From Mycolicibacterium pulveris (GTDB lineage: Bacteria; Actinomycetota; Actinomycetes; Mycobacteriales; Mycobacteriaceae), in NCBI RefSeq assembly GCF_010725725.1, contig NZ_AP022599.1, positions 4,836,001-4,900,000 on the forward strand: 64,000 nt of DNA. Direction: 5' to 3'. The notes beneath the pieces were generated by a model that worked only from the letters and a program-made list of their open reading frames with translations, had not been told where the DNA came from and searched no databases. A program made the translations under genes and the position numbers. This document shows positions 10,692-20,388 of this stretch, piece by piece. Position 1 is the first letter of the stretch. Each line of letters opens with the position of its first letter.

Positions 10692-13109
10692 ATGACCGTG
10701 GAGCCGCTCTCCCCCACCCTGACCGACGACGAGCTGGCGCTGATCGACGCCTATTGGCGCGCGGCAAACTACCTTTCGGTGGGGCAGATCTACCTGCTGG
10801 ACAACCCGCTGCTGCACGAGCCGCTCGCCGCCGAACACATCAAGCCGCGGCTGCTCGGCCACTGGGGCACCACGCCGGGCCTCAACCTGATCTACGCCCA
10901 CCTGAACCGCGTCATCCGCGACCGCGATCTGTCCCTCATCTACATCACGGGCCCAGGCCACGGCGGACCGGGGCTGGTCGCCAACGCCTACCTCGAGGGC
11001 ACCTACACCGAGGTCTACTCCCCGATCACCGAAAACGCCGACGGAATGCGAAAGCTGTTTCGCCAGTTCTCCTTTCCCGGCGGGATACCCAGCCACGTCG
11101 CGGCCGAGACACCCGGATCCATCCACGAGGGCGGCGAGCTCGGATATGCGTTGGTGCACGCCTACGGGGCGGCGTTCGACAACCCCGACCTGGTGGTGGC
11201 GTGCGTGATCGGCGACGGCGAGGCCGAGACCGGCCCGCTGGCCGCCGGCTGGCACTCCAACAAGTTCCTCAACCCCGTCACCGACGGTGCGGTGCTGCCG
11301 ATCCTGCACCTCAACTCCTACAAGATCGCCAACCCGACGGTGCTGGCGCGCATACCGCAGGAGGAGCTCGAGTCGCTGCTGTTCGGCTACGGATACCGGC
11401 CGATCACCGTCGCCGGCGACGACCCGGTCAACGTGCACCAACAGCTGGCCACCGCGTTCGACGAGGCCTTCGACCAGATCGCCGCGATCCAGCGGGCCGC
11501 CCGGCTCGACGGCGAAACGGGTCGTCCGCTGTGGCCGATGGTGGTGTTGCGCACCCCCAAGGGCTGGACCGGTCCCAAGAAGGTGGACGGCAAGAAGGTC
11601 GAGGGAACGTGGCGGTCCCATCAGGTCCCGCTGTCGGAGACCCGAACCAACGCCGAGCACATGGCCGAGCTGGAAGCCTGGCTGCGCAGCTATCGTCCCG
11701 ACGAGTTGTTCGACGAGCACGGGGCATTGCGGCCCGAACTGCGGGCACTGGCCCCGACGGGCCAGCGCCGCATGAGCGCCAACCCGCACGCCAACGGCGG
11801 GCTGCTGCTGCGTGATCTGGACCTGCCACCGTTCACCGACTACGCGGTGGCGGTGGACACGCCGGCGAGCGAGACCGCCGAGGCCACCCGGGTGCTCGGC
11901 ACCTTTCTGCGGGACGTGATCGCGCGCAACCCGGACCGGTTCCGGTTGATGGGCCCCGACGAAACCGCCTCGAACCGGTTATCGGCCGTCTACGAGGCAA
12001 CCGCCAAGGCGTGGCTGGCCGAGATCAGCCCCGACGACGAGGACCTCGCCCCCGACGGGCGGGTGATGGAAGTGCTCTCCGAGCACCTGTGCCAGGGCTG
12101 GCTCGAGGGGTACCTGCTGACAGGCAGACATGGGCTGTTCAGCTGTTACGAGGCGTTCGTCCACATCGTCGACTCGATGCTCAACCAGCACGCCAAGTGG
12201 TTGTTCAGCAGTAGGAGCTTGTCCTGGCGCCGGCCGATCGCCTCGTTGAACTACCTTCTGACATCCCATGTTTGGCGTCAGGATCACAATGGCGCGTCAC
12301 ACCAGGATCCCGGTTTCATCGACCACGTCGCCAACAAGCGCCCCGAGGTGGTGCGGGTGTATCTGCCTCCGGACGCCAACACGCTGCTCTCGGTCGCCGA
12401 CGACTGCCTGCGCAGCCGCCACTACGTCAACGTGATCGTCGCGGGCAAGCAGCCCGGGTTGACGTACCTGACGATGGACGAGGCGATCGCCCACTGCACC
12501 CGCGGGCTCGGGATCTGGGGCTGGGCCAGCAGCACCAACGGCGAGCCCGACGTGGTTCTGGCCTGTGCCGGCGACATTCCGACGTTGGAAACCCTGGCCG
12601 CCGCCGACATCCTGCGCCGCGAGCTGCCCGAGCTCGGCGTGCGGGTGATCAACGTCGTCGACATCATGCGGCTGCAACCCGACACCGAACATCCCCACGG
12701 GCTCTCCGATCACGAGTTCGACGCGCTGTTCACCACCGACAAGCCGGTGATCTTCGCCTACCACGGCTATCCGTGGCTGATTCACCGGCTGACCTACCGC
12801 AGGACCAACCATGAGCATCTGCACGTGCGCGGATACAAGGAGCGCGGCACCACAACCACCCCGTTCGACATGGTGATGCTCAACGACCTCGACCGCTTTC
12901 ATCTCGTCATCGACGTCATCGACCGGGTGGGCGACCTGGCCGATCGCGCGGCGGTGCTGCGGCAACGGATGGTCGATGCGCGGCTGGCCGCGCGCCGCTA
13001 CACCCGCGACCACGGCGAGGACGACCCGGCGGTCGCCGACTGGACCTGGGACCCCGCCTATCAGGGACCGTCGCTGTCCCAGGACGCCCGCGGCGAGACC
13101 CCCCGCTAG
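10692..13109 (+). CDS. xfp: Phosphoketolase (xylulose/fructose-phosphate type)
   Basis: An 805-residue thiamine diphosphate enzyme that splits xylulose 5-phosphate or fructose 6-phosphate with phosphate, giving acetyl phosphate plus an aldose phosphate. Diagnostic segments are [40 protein letters not shown], the ThDP motif [19 protein letters not shown] beginning at residue 174, and [16 protein letters not shown] text near 500. The ATG at 10692 gives the usual length; an ATG at 10644 adds 16 unlikely residues. No strong ribosome binding site is visible. No acetate kinase or phosphotransacetylase lies in the window to use the product. I know of no M. tuberculosis equivalent at this position. 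Confidence 0.92.
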   Translation: MTVEPLSPTLTDDELALIDAYWRAANYLSVGQIYLLDNPLLHEPLAAEHIKPRLLGHWGTTPGLNLIYAHLNRVIRDRDLSLIYITGPGHGGPGLVANAYLEGTYTEVYSPITENADGMRKLFRQFSFPGGIPSHVAAETPGSIHEGGELGYALVHAYGAAFDNPDLVVACVIGDGEAETGPLAAGWHSNKFLNPVTDGAVLPILHLNSYKIANPTVLARIPQEELESLLFGYGYRPITVAGDDPVNVHQQLATAFDEAFDQIAAIQRAARLDGETGRPLWPMVVLRTPKGWTGPKKVDGKKVEGTWRSHQVPLSETRTNAEHMAELEAWLRSYRPDELFDEHGALRPELRALAPTGQRRMSANPHANGGLLLRDLDLPPFTDYAVAVDTPASETAEATRVLGTFLRDVIARNPDRFRLMGPDETASNRLSAVYEATAKAWLAEISPDDEDLAPDGRVMEVLSEHLCQGWLEGYLLTGRHGLFSCYEAFVHIVDSMLNQHAKWLFSSRSLSWRRPIASLNYLLTSHVWRQDHNGASHQDPGFIDHVANKRPEVVRVYLPPDANTLLSVADDCLRSRHYVNVIVAGKQPGLTYLTMDEAIAHCTRGLGIWGWASSTNGEPDVVLACAGDIPTLETLAAADILRRELPELGVRVINVVDIMRLQPDTEHPHGLSDHEFDALFTTDKPVIFAYHGYPWLIHRLTYRRTNHEHLHVRGYKERGTTTTPFDMVMLNDLDRFHLVIDVIDRVGDLADRAAVLRQRMVDARLAARRYTRDHGEDDPAVADWTWDPAYQGPSLSQDARGETPR

Positions 13110-13114
13110 GATCG

Positions 13115-13885
13115 ATGGTTGTGTCCGAGCAAGCAGTGCTAGCGAACCCGCCGCACCCGCTGGTCGAGCAGCTGTCGGCGTTGCACCGCTTCCGCACCTA
13201 CGTCGACATCGGCATCGTCATCGTGGTGCTGGCGCTGACGAACCTGATCGCGCACTTCACCACCCCGTGGGCCAGCATCGCGGTCGTTCCCGCCGCCGCG
13301 GTCGGCCTGCTGATCCTCGTGCGCTCCCGCGGGCTGGGCTGGGCCGAGCTCGGGTTGAGCCGCGCGCACTGGCGGTCGGGTGCGGGCTACGCCCTGGCCG
13401 CGGTCGCGGTGGTGGTGTCGGTGATCGCGCTCGGCGCCCTGCTGCCGTGGACCCGGCCGCTGTTCATGAACAACAACTACGCGACGATCTCCGGCGCGTT
13501 GATCGCCTCCATGATCATCATCCCGCTGCAGACGGTGATCCCCGAGGAGCTGGCGTTCCGCGGTGTGCTGCAGGGCGCGCTGGACCGGGCTTGGGGATTT
13601 CGCGGCGTGGCGGCCGCGGGGTCGTTGCTGTTCGGGCTGTGGCACATCGCGACCTCGTTGGGCCTGACCACCAGCAACGTCGGCTTCACCCGGCTGTTCG
13701 GCGGCGGCTGGTTGGGCACGCTGGCAGGCGTCGTCCTCGCGGTGGTGGCCACCGCCGTCGCCGGCTTCGTGTTCACCTGGCTGCGGCGCCGTAGCGGCAG
13801 CCTGATCGCCCCGATCGCGCTGCACTGGTCGCTCAACGGGCTCGGCGCGCTGGCCGCCGCGCTGGTGTGGCAGCTGTCTACCTGA
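13115..13885 (+). CDS. CPBP family intramembrane metalloprotease
   Basis: A 256-residue multi-pass membrane protein of the CPBP (Abi/Rce1-like) family. The zinc or catalytic motifs are in order: EELAFR at residues 144-149, His177 in GLWHIATS, and His237 in ALHWSLNG. Several hydrophobic helices flank them. Members cleave or process membrane-associated peptides, but the substrate here is unknown. It begins five bases after the phosphoketolase stop and probably shares its transcript. Its end overlaps the convergent adhA gene by eight bases. It fits M. tuberculosis Rv1863c in size and position. Confidence 0.85.
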   Translation: MVVSEQAVLANPPHPLVEQLSALHRFRTYVDIGIVIVVLALTNLIAHFTTPWASIAVVPAAAVGLLILVRSRGLGWAELGLSRAHWRSGAGYALAAVAVVVSVIALGALLPWTRPLFMNNNYATISGALIASMIIIPLQTVIPEELAFRGVLQGALDRAWGFRGVAAAGSLLFGLWHIATSLGLTTSNVGFTRLFGGGWLGTLAGVVLAVVATAVAGFVFTWLRRRSGSLIAPIALHWSLNGLGALAAALVWQLST

Positions 13886-14900
13886 CCATCAACACCGCTG
13901 CGCCCGAAATCCGGCCCGCGGCAAGGTCGCCGAGCGCGGCATCGGCCCGCTCCAGCGGGTACTGCGGCGACGTGACCTCGATGCGGTGCCGTTCCGCGAA
14001 CGCGAGGAACTCCCTGGCGTCGGCGCGCGTGTTGGAGGTCACCGACCGCACCTGGCGCTCCTGGAACAAATGGCGCTGATAGTTCAGCGAGGGAATGTCG
14101 GTCAGGTGAATTCCGGCGATCGACAGCGTGCCGCCACGGTCCAGTGCCTCCAATGCGGGCAGCACCAGTTCGCCGACCGGGGCGAACAGGATCGCCGAGT
14201 CGAGCTTTACCGGCGGCGGGTCGGCGGCACCCTGCGCTGACGCCGCGCCCAGCTTCAGCGCCAGTTCCCGAGCCTTCGCCCCGCGGGTCATGACGTGCAC
14301 CTCTGCCCCCCGCGCGAGCGCCACCTGCGCCGTGATGTGGGCGCTGCCGCCGAAGCCGTAGATCCCCAGCCGTCCGCCGTCGGGCAGGTCGGCCCGCGAC
14401 AGCGCGCGGTAGCCGATGATGCCCGCACACAGCAACGGCGCCAACTCGGCGTCGGAGTATCCAGACGGCAGGTGATGAGCGTAAGCGGCTGGCGCCGTGG
14501 TGAATTCGGCATAGCCGCCGTCGGCGTCCCATCCGGTGTAGCGGGAGTCCGGGCAGAGGTTCTCCGACCCGCGCCTGCAGTACGAACACCGTCCACAGGT
14601 GTGCCGAAGCCACGCGACACCGACCCGGTCGCCGACGGCGAACTCGTCGGCGGCGCCCGGGCCGACCTCGACCACCTCGCCGACGACCTCGTGACCGGGG
14701 ATCACCCCCGGCCGATGCACCGGCAGGTCCCCCTCGGCGACATGGAGGTCGGTGCGGCAGACACCGCAGGCGCGCACTGCGATCAGCAGTTCACCGGCCT
14801 GGGGTCGGGGTACTGGTGCCGTCACGCGCTCTGCCGGCCCGGTGTCCATCGGGCCCGGGGCCGTGACGCGCCACGCGGTCATCGTCGAAGTGGTGCTCAT
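13878..14900 (-). CDS. adhA: Zinc-dependent alcohol dehydrogenase
   Basis: A 340-residue medium-chain dehydrogenase oxidising alcohols with NAD(P). The catalytic zinc site is formed by Cys in [10 protein letters not shown] and His in [10 protein letters not shown]. The structural zinc is held by the four cysteines of [15 protein letters not shown]. The nucleotide-binding motif is [11 protein letters not shown]. The ATG at 14900 gives [12 protein letters not shown] and follows GGGGTG; a longer frame reaching 14972 adds 24 residues that do not resemble the family. Convergent with the CPBP protease, with eight bases of overlap. Equivalent to M. tuberculosis Rv1862. Confidence 0.9.
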   Translation of the reverse strand: MSTTSTMTAWRVTAPGPMDTGPAERVTAPVPRPQAGELLIAVRACGVCRTDLHVAEGDLPVHRPGVIPGHEVVGEVVEVGPGAADEFAVGDRVGVAWLRHTCGRCSYCRRGSENLCPDSRYTGWDADGGYAEFTTAPAAYAHHLPSGYSDAELAPLLCAGIIGYRALSRADLPDGGRLGIYGFGGSAHITAQVALARGAEVHVMTRGAKARELALKLGAASAQGAADPPPVKLDSAILFAPVGELVLPALEALDRGGTLSIAGIHLTDIPSLNYQRHLFQERQVRSVTSNTRADAREFLAFAERHRIEVTSPQYPLERADAALGDLAAGRISGAAVLMVR

Positions 14901-15071
14901 CACCCCATCGTGGCGCGATGTGTTGTGCCACACCACCCCTCGGGCTACAAGCCGGTGGGATTTCGATGTCACAACGAGGACGTAACCTGGTGATGACGAC
15001 GGTCGGCGGGGCCGGCCGAGCCAGGTGGTGCCGGCGCGAGTCCGGCACCTGTGCGAAGGGAGGGTGAACCG

Positions 15072-15317
15072 ATGAAGGGTTTGGCGGCGCTGGCGATCGG
15101 CGCTCTCGCGGCGGGCGGCATTGCCCTCGCCGCTCCGGCCAACGCCGGTTGTCAGGGTGGTTGGACGCCGTGGGGTGGCGGCGAGATCTGCGACGGGCCT
15201 ATCGCCCCCGACGGCAGCTTCGAACGGTGCCAGGCAGCCGGCGCCCTGGGCTTCGGCGGCAGCAACTGCTTCATCACCAACGTCGCCGTTGCCCAGCCGC
15301 CGTGGGTCGGTCCCTGA
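15072..15317 (+). CDS. Small secreted cysteine-containing protein
   Basis: An 81-residue protein with a clear signal peptide ([25 protein letters not shown]) and a mature part of about 56 residues. The mature sequence carries four cysteines and the pattern [19 protein letters not shown], seen in several small mycobacterial exported proteins of unknown role. The ATG at 15072 follows GGGAGG at a good distance. It lies between divergent adhA and convergent apa. A TAACCT -10-like hexamer lies near 14986 upstream. Function unknown. Confidence 0.78.
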   Translation: MKGLAALAIGALAAGGIALAAPANAGCQGGWTPWGGGEICDGPIAPDGSFERCQAAGALGFGGSNCFITNVAVAQPPWVGP

Positions 15318-15338
15318 ACCGCTAGCCGCTGACGGGCA

Positions 15339-16427
15339 TCACGCGGGCGGCAGCATGCCCGGCGCGTCCTCCGGCGCCACCGGAACGGGCTGTCCGACGC
15401 CAGGCCGTGGCGCCGCGTTCGGGTCGGCAGGCGGTGGCGGCGGTGCGTTCGGATCGGCAGGCGGTGGCGGCGGTGCGTTCGGATCCGGCGGCGGCAGCGG
15501 CGCGTTCGGGTCCGCGGGAACCGCGGGCACGGGCGGCGTGTAGGGCCGGATCGAGTTGGCCAACGTGACGGCCTCCTCCTTGGGCACCGGGTTGTTCGCC
15601 GTGCCCAGCCACACGACGAACCAGCGCTCCGGGGTGCGCTGGCCGCGCGGGGTGCCCGGCTCGGTGGCCTCGCCGACCACGCCCGCCCAGATCTGGCCGT
15701 TGGGCTTGTTGGTGTCGGTGAACTTCACCTCGTAGTAGGAGGCGACGCCCGGCATGCCGTCGGCGTCCAGCTCAACCGTCTCCTGGTTGACGCGGGTGCC
15801 CGGGAACGGCATGAAGAACTCGCCCATGTCCGAGGCCAGGCGCTGCGCGGCCTTGGTGTTGTCGGTCTCCGCGCCGGCGAACAACTTCAGGTCCAGGCGC
15901 CCGAGCAGGATGCTGGTGTCGTTCGGCGGTTCGGCCCCTTCCGGGGTCACCTTCGTCAACAACGCCTGCCCGTAGGACAGCTGGGTCGAGTCGGACACCT
16001 GCCATCCGGCCGGCACGACGAAGCTCAACCCGCCCGCGGCGTTTTCGACGCGACCCGGGTCGGCGGGCGGCGGCGCCGGTGCGTTGGGATCGGCGGGCGG
16101 CAGCGGCGCGTTGGGATCGGCCGGCGGCGGTAACGGAGCGCCCGGCGGGGGCGGTGGTGCCGGTGCGACGCCCGGTGGCGGCGGAGGTGCCGGCGCGACG
16201 CCCGGCGGGGGCGGCGGGACGTTCGGATCGGCGGGAGGCGCGGGTACACCCGGAGCGGGCCCGGGCGCGCCAGGCGCGGGAGGCGGAGGCGGCGGGGTGG
16301 GTTCGGGCTGCGCATGTGCCACCGAGGGCAGCGCGAGGGCAACCGCGGTGGCACCGGTCAACACGGCGGTCGCCAGCGACCTCGAGATGCCCCTACGGTG
16401 TTGAATTAACGCATCCGGCTGATCCAT
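15339..16427 (-). CDS. apa: Alanine/proline-rich secreted antigen Apa
   Basis: Secreted Ala-Pro-rich protein, the 45/47 kDa antigen and fibronectin-attachment protein of mycobacteria. The 362 residues comprise a signal peptide ending SVAHA, a Pro-rich N-terminal arm (about 40-125) with repeats of [10 protein letters not shown] and PPADPNAP, a folded domain (about 130-295; [48 protein letters not shown]), and a Pro-rich C-terminal arm. In M. tuberculosis the Thr-rich arms are mannosylated. Here the arms contain few threonines, so glycosylation may be reduced. It sits downstream of modBC, hence the old name modD, but a hairpin separates them. Confidence 0.93.
   Translation of the reverse strand: MDQPDALIQHRRGISRSLATAVLTGATAVALALPSVAHAQPEPTPPPPPPAPGAPGPAPGVPAPPADPNVPPPPPGVAPAPPPPPGVAPAPPPPPGAPLPPPADPNAPLPPADPNAPAPPPADPGRVENAAGGLSFVVPAGWQVSDSTQLSYGQALLTKVTPEGAEPPNDTSILLGRLDLKLFAGAETDNTKAAQRLASDMGEFFMPFPGTRVNQETVELDADGMPGVASYYEVKFTDTNKPNGQIWAGVVGEATEPGTPRGQRTPERWFVVWLGTANNPVPKEEAVTLANSIRPYTPPVPAVPADPNAPLPPPDPNAPPPPPADPNAPPPPPADPNAAPRPGVGQPVPVAPEDAPGMLPPA
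15421..15480 (+). repeat. Tandem 30-bp repeat inside apa
   Basis: Two adjacent 30-bp units match at 29 of 30 positions and encode the Pro-rich [10 protein letters not shown] motif on the minus strand. Degenerate copies continue on both sides and at 16070-16215. This is coding repetition, not an independent element, and may vary in number between strains. Confidence 0.8.
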
Positions 16428-16558
16428 GGGAAAGAAGTTACCGTGTTACCGGCGTGACGCAAGTGTGAGTTGCTCTTATTGTGCTTAATCTTTTGCTTGC
16501 TGAGATCGCAACAGCCCCAGAGAGCCACGCCTGTGGCGAGTTGCTGGCAGCATAAAGG

Positions 16559-16577
16559 CCCCGCGCGTCGCGCGGGG
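16559..16577 (-). terminator. Terminator after modC
   Basis: A perfect 8-bp GC stem (ccccgcgc/gcgcgggg) with a 3-base loop lies 39 bases beyond the modC stop. On the minus strand it is followed by CCTTTAT, a short U-rich tail. It would separate modBC from apa. Confidence 0.6.
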
Positions 16578-16616
16578 TGCGTCCCACCCGAGATTTCGCG
16601 GCGACCGCCGGCGGTG

Positions 16617-17669
16617 TTACGGGCTCGGATGGATCGCCACTTCCTGCGCCTTGACCGCGAAGTAGATCCGCTCGCCCGGCGTCAACCGCAACTCGGCCGC
16701 CGCTTCGGTGGTGATGTCGGCAGCCAGCCCCGGAGCGCCGTCGGGCTGGTCCTCGGCGCGCACCCGGATTGCCGGTCCCCGGCTGTCGAGTTCGGCGACG
16801 GTCACCTCGACGGTGTTGCGGGGGCTGCCGCGTGGTCTGTCGCGATAGACCGCAACGGCGGCGGGGTAGAACAGCGCCACCGCGGAATCCCCTGCGACCA
16901 CATCGGCGGCCCGCTCGCCGTGCCACGACATCCCTGTTCGCGTCCGCAGCGCGCCGTCGGCGCCCACCACACCGTTGACCAGGTTCACGCCGGCGAACCG
17001 CGCCCCGAACCTACTGCGCGGCGTCGCCAATATCGCCGCCGCCGAGCCGGTTTCGGCGACGCGCCCCGATTCCAGCACGATCACACGGTCAGCCAACGTC
17101 AGCACGTCGAGGATGTCGTGGGTGACCATCACCGCCGAGCGGTCGTCGCGCACCAGCACCTTTCGCAGCACCTTGCGGGCCGCGGTCGCGGCGGCCACAT
17201 CCAGCCCGGCCAGCGGCTCGTCGAGCAACAGCACGTCGGGCTCGGCGGCCAACGCCCGCGCCAGCGCCACCCGCTGCGCCTGCCCACCCGAGAGCTGACG
17301 CGGCATCCGCGAGGCCAGCTCCGCGGCGTCGACCTCCGTCAACCAGTGGGCTGGCCTGCGGCTGCGCGGCGGAAAGGCCACGTTGGCGGCCACGCTCAGA
17401 TGCGGAAACAACAACGGGTCCTGCATCAACAGCCCGACACGCCGATCGTGGGTGGCGATGTGGATCCCCGAGCCGACATCGGTCAGCACCCGCTCCCCCA
17501 CCCGCACGAAACCCGCGTCGGGACGCAGCAGCCCCGCGATCACGTGCAGCACCGTCGACTTGCCCGCACCGTTGGGGCCGAGCACCGCCAGCACCTGGCC
17601 CGCGCCGACCTCGAATTCGACGTCTACACCGCGGTTTTCGACGGCGGCGCGCACGCTGATCCCGGTCAC
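16617..17669 (-). CDS. modC: Molybdate ABC transporter ATPase
   Basis: A 350-residue ABC ATPase powering molybdate uptake at the inner face of the membrane. Walker A GPNGAGKST is near residue 31, the signature LSGGQAQR near 128, and Walker B VLLLDEPLAG near 148. A C-terminal molybdate-binding TOBE-like domain (about 290-350, ELRLTPGERIYFAVKAQEVAIHPSP) marks ModC among sugar and other importers. It starts at a GTG six bases after the modB stop. The binding-protein gene modA is not next to modB. Equivalent to M. tuberculosis Rv1859. Confidence 0.9.
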   Translation of the reverse strand: MTGISVRAAVENRGVDVEFEVGAGQVLAVLGPNGAGKSTVLHVIAGLLRPDAGFVRVGERVLTDVGSGIHIATHDRRVGLLMQDPLLFPHLSVAANVAFPPRSRRPAHWLTEVDAAELASRMPRQLSGGQAQRVALARALAAEPDVLLLDEPLAGLDVAAATAARKVLRKVLVRDDRSAVMVTHDILDVLTLADRVIVLESGRVAETGSAAAILATPRSRFGARFAGVNLVNGVVGADGALRTRTGMSWHGERAADVVAGDSAVALFYPAAVAVYRDRPRGSPRNTVEVTVAELDSRGPAIRVRAEDQPDGAPGLAADITTEAAAELRLTPGERIYFAVKAQEVAIHPSP

Positions 17670-17675
17670 GGTCGG

Positions 17676-18467
17676 CTACCAGGCACTGGCACCCCGCAAC
17701 CGCCTGCTGCCCAGCCCGACCACCACCACGGCGGCGACGGCGACCAACAGCAGCGACAGCGCGACCGCGGCCTCGGCGTCGCTTTCGCGCTGCAGGTAGA
17801 CCTCCAGCGGCAGCGTGCGGGTCACGCCCTGTCGTGAACCGGCGAACGTCAGGGTGGCGCCGAACTCGCCGAGCGACCGCGCGAACGCCAGCACGGCCCC
17901 CGACACCAGACCCGGTGCGAGCAGTGGAAGCGACACCCGCCACCACACCGTGGTCGGCCCGGCGCCGAGCGTCGCGGCCACCACCTCGTAGTCGGAGCCG
18001 AACGTCCGGGCGGCGCCCTCCAGCGCGAGCACCAGAAACGGCAGCGACACGAACGTCTGGGCGAGCACGACGGCCGTCGTCGTGAACGCGATGTCGACGC
18101 CCGCCATCTCCAGGTACCTGCCGAGCAGACCCAGCCGACCGAACGCATACAGCAGCGCGATACCGCCGACGACCGGCGGCAGCACCAGCGGCAGCAGCAC
18201 CAGCGGACGGACGAAGCGCACCAGCCTGCTGTCGCTGCGGGCCAGCACCAGCGCCATCGGGACGCCGAACAGCAGGCACAGGGCGGTGCTGGCGGTGGCG
18301 GTTCTGAGGCTGAGCAGCAGCGCCGTCACCGACGCCTCGCTGCTGATCAGCGAGAGGAAATTCGGCCAGTCGACCTTGGCCGCCACCGCGACCAGCGGCA
18401 GGGCCACGAACAGCGCGCCAATCGTGGCGGGTAGGTAGAGCCAGCGAGGCAGGGCTGACGTGGTCAA
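17676..18467 (-). CDS. modB: Molybdate ABC transporter permease
   Basis: A 263-residue membrane permease with about six hydrophobic helices. The cytoplasmic coupling loop is [22 protein letters not shown], followed by the typical [13 protein letters not shown]. The best start is a TTG at 18467 (LTTSALPRW becoming MTTSALPRW), preceded by AAGGGCCGGA and giving the length of M. tuberculosis ModB. Frames extending to 18596 add an uncharacteristic N-terminus. In M. tuberculosis modA lies immediately upstream. Here the next gene upstream is the divergent SDR-like gene, with 179 bases between and no modA. Confidence 0.88.
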   Translation of the reverse strand: MTTSALPRWLYLPATIGALFVALPLVAVAAKVDWPNFLSLISSEASVTALLLSLRTATASTALCLLFGVPMALVLARSDSRLVRFVRPLVLLPLVLPPVVGGIALLYAFGRLGLLGRYLEMAGVDIAFTTTAVVLAQTFVSLPFLVLALEGAARTFGSDYEVVAATLGAGPTTVWWRVSLPLLAPGLVSGAVLAFARSLGEFGATLTFAGSRQGVTRTLPLEVYLQRESDAEAAVALSLLLVAVAAVVVVGLGSRRLRGASAW

Positions 18468-18646
18468 ATCCGGCCCTTTTCCCGCTTCACAGCCAAACCT
18501 TAGGACACGTCCGCGGGGTTGCGCGGCGTTGGGCCAACACGCCGCGACCAGTCGTCCGCGCGCCTGTTTCGTCCCGTAGCTACTGTCCAGTAACATGGGT
18601 CGGACGCGGTTGGATTCAGCGTCGAATCACGAAGGAGGTCCTTGCG

Positions 18647-19318
18647 ATGGAGGTCCTGGTCACCGGAGGTGACACCGATCTGGGTCGCACGATCGCGGAA
18701 GGTTTCCGCGACGCCGGACACCGGGTCGTGATCGCCGGCGCTCGACGCGGTGATCTGGAGATCGCCGCGAAAGAACTCGACGTCGACGCGATCGTCGTCG
18801 ACAACACCGATCCGGCCAGCCTCGAAGACGCGCGCGGACAGTTCCCCCACCATCTGGACACGATCGTCAACGCGCCCGCCCTGCGGTGGGATGCCGGCGA
18901 CCCGCGCGCCTACTCGCTGGCGGATCACGCGACGGCGTGGCGTCAGACGCTGGACTCGACCGTGCTTTCGGCGGTGTTGACCGTGCAGCTGCTCGGCGAC
19001 CATCTGCGGTCAGGCGGGTCGATCGTCACCGTGATACCCGAACACCCGGGCGACGGCAGCGCGGAAGCGGCCATCAAAGCCGCGGTGACGGACTGGACGG
19101 CCGGGCAGACAAACCATTTCGGCACCCGCGGCATCACGGTGAACGCCGTGGCCGCGGGCCGCAGCGCCGAACCGGGCTACGACGGGGTGTCGCGGGCGAC
19201 GCCGACGGCGGGCCAGGAGATCACCCGGCTCGCGCTGTTCCTCACCACCCCGGCCGCACGCCACATCACCGGGCAGACCCTGCACGTCAGCCAGGGTGCG
19301 CACGCCGCCTGGGAATGA
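18647..19318 (+). CDS. SDR-fold protein without the catalytic Tyr
   Basis: A 223-residue protein of the short-chain dehydrogenase/reductase fold. The N-terminal nucleotide-binding turn is VTGGDTDLG at residues 5-13. NAP replaces the usual NAG, and ITVNAVAAG and ITGQTLHVSQG are typical later segments. In active SDRs the motif is Tyr-x-x-x-Lys; here the matching segment is EAAIKAAV, so the Tyr position is Glu. Activity is therefore doubtful, and it may be a regulator or pseudoenzyme. The start has a strong AAGGAGG. M. tuberculosis Rv1856c is the positional counterpart. Confidence 0.82.
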   Translation: MEVLVTGGDTDLGRTIAEGFRDAGHRVVIAGARRGDLEIAAKELDVDAIVVDNTDPASLEDARGQFPHHLDTIVNAPALRWDAGDPRAYSLADHATAWRQTLDSTVLSAVLTVQLLGDHLRSGGSIVTVIPEHPGDGSAEAAIKAAVTDWTAGQTNHFGTRGITVNAVAAGRSAEPGYDGVSRATPTAGQEITRLALFLTTPAARHITGQTLHVSQGAHAAWE

Positions 19319-19347
19319 ATCGCAACCCCGCGCCGTAGAACTACTGC

Positions 19348-20355
19348 GTGAGCATTCGACTTGGACTCCAGATACCCAACTTCTCCTACGGCACCGGTGT
19401 CGCGCAGATCTTCCCCACCGTGATCGCCCAGGCGCAGGAGGCCGAGGCCGCCGGCTTCGACTCGGTCTTCGTGATGGACCACTTCTACCAACTGCCCGGG
19501 CTCGGCACACCCGATGCGCCGATGCTCGAGGCGTACACCGCGCTGGGCGGGTTGGCCACCGCCACCGAGCGCGTCGCGCTGGGCACCCTGGTGACCGGCA
19601 ACACCTATCGCAACCCGACGCTGCTGGCCAAGACCATCACCACGCTCGACGTGATCAGCCAGGGCCGTGCCGTTCTGGGCATCGGCACCGGCTGGTATGA
19701 GCTCGAACACAACAGCCTCGGTTACGAATTCGGCACCTTCACCGAGCGGTTCAACAAGCTCGACGAGGCGCTGCAGATCATCCTGCCGATGCTGCACGGC
19801 GAGCGCCCGACGTTTTCGGGCAACTACTACCGCACCGAAGAGGCGATGGCCGAGCCGCGGTTGCGCGACCACATTCCGCTGATGATCGGCGGCAGTGGCG
19901 AGAAGAAGACGATTCCCCTCGCGGCGCGGCACTTCGACCACCTCAACCTCATCGCCGGCTTCGACGAGTTGCCCCGCAAGCTGGATGTGGTCAAAGCGCG
20001 GTGTGACGAGGTCGGCCGTGATCCGGCGACGCTGGAAACCAGCATGCTCGTCATCGCGCTCATCGGCGAAAACATCACGGGCGAAATGATTCCCGACGAT
20101 TTCAAGCAGCAGGCCGTGTACGGCAACCCCGAGCAGGTCGTCGAGCAGCTCAAGGCCAAGGTGTTCGACGTCGGCGTCGACGGCGTGATCCTGAGCCCGG
20201 TGACAAGCCTCAACGGATATCAGCCCGGTGGGGTCACCGCGGTCGGCGAGCTCCTCAAGCCGATTCTCGAGGGCGAGTCTGGGCTCCTGACGTGGGATAT
20301 GCCACAGCACACGGATTCGTCGAACCGAGGTTCAGACATCTACCGTGGTGGGTAG
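19348..20355 (+). CDS. LLM-class F420-dependent oxidoreductase
   Basis: A 335-residue luciferase-like TIM-barrel oxidoreductase, probably using coenzyme F420 as most mycobacterial members do. Visible features are IRLGLQIPNFSYG at the start, SVFVMDHFYQLPG, LGTLVTGNTYRNPTLLAKTITTLD, the conserved GRAVLGIGTGWYELEH, and IPLMIGGSGEKKTIPLAARHFDHLN. The start is a GTG 29 bases after the SDR-like gene, and ndh follows 33 bases later on the same strand. The three may be one transcript. The substrate is unknown. Equivalent to M. tuberculosis Rv1855c. Confidence 0.85.
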   Translation: MSIRLGLQIPNFSYGTGVAQIFPTVIAQAQEAEAAGFDSVFVMDHFYQLPGLGTPDAPMLEAYTALGGLATATERVALGTLVTGNTYRNPTLLAKTITTLDVISQGRAVLGIGTGWYELEHNSLGYEFGTFTERFNKLDEALQIILPMLHGERPTFSGNYYRTEEAMAEPRLRDHIPLMIGGSGEKKTIPLAARHFDHLNLIAGFDELPRKLDVVKARCDEVGRDPATLETSMLVIALIGENITGEMIPDDFKQQAVYGNPEQVVEQLKAKVFDVGVDGVILSPVTSLNGYQPGGVTAVGELLKPILEGESGLLTWDMPQHTDSSNRGSDIYRGG

Positions 20356-20388
20356 ACCTGCACGTGAAGCACCGTGAGGAGCCCGATC

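Noticed and set aside
15411..15520. Short tandem repeats considered as a CRISPR array
   Set aside because: The units are contiguous without spacers and translate in frame to the Pro-rich arm of Apa.
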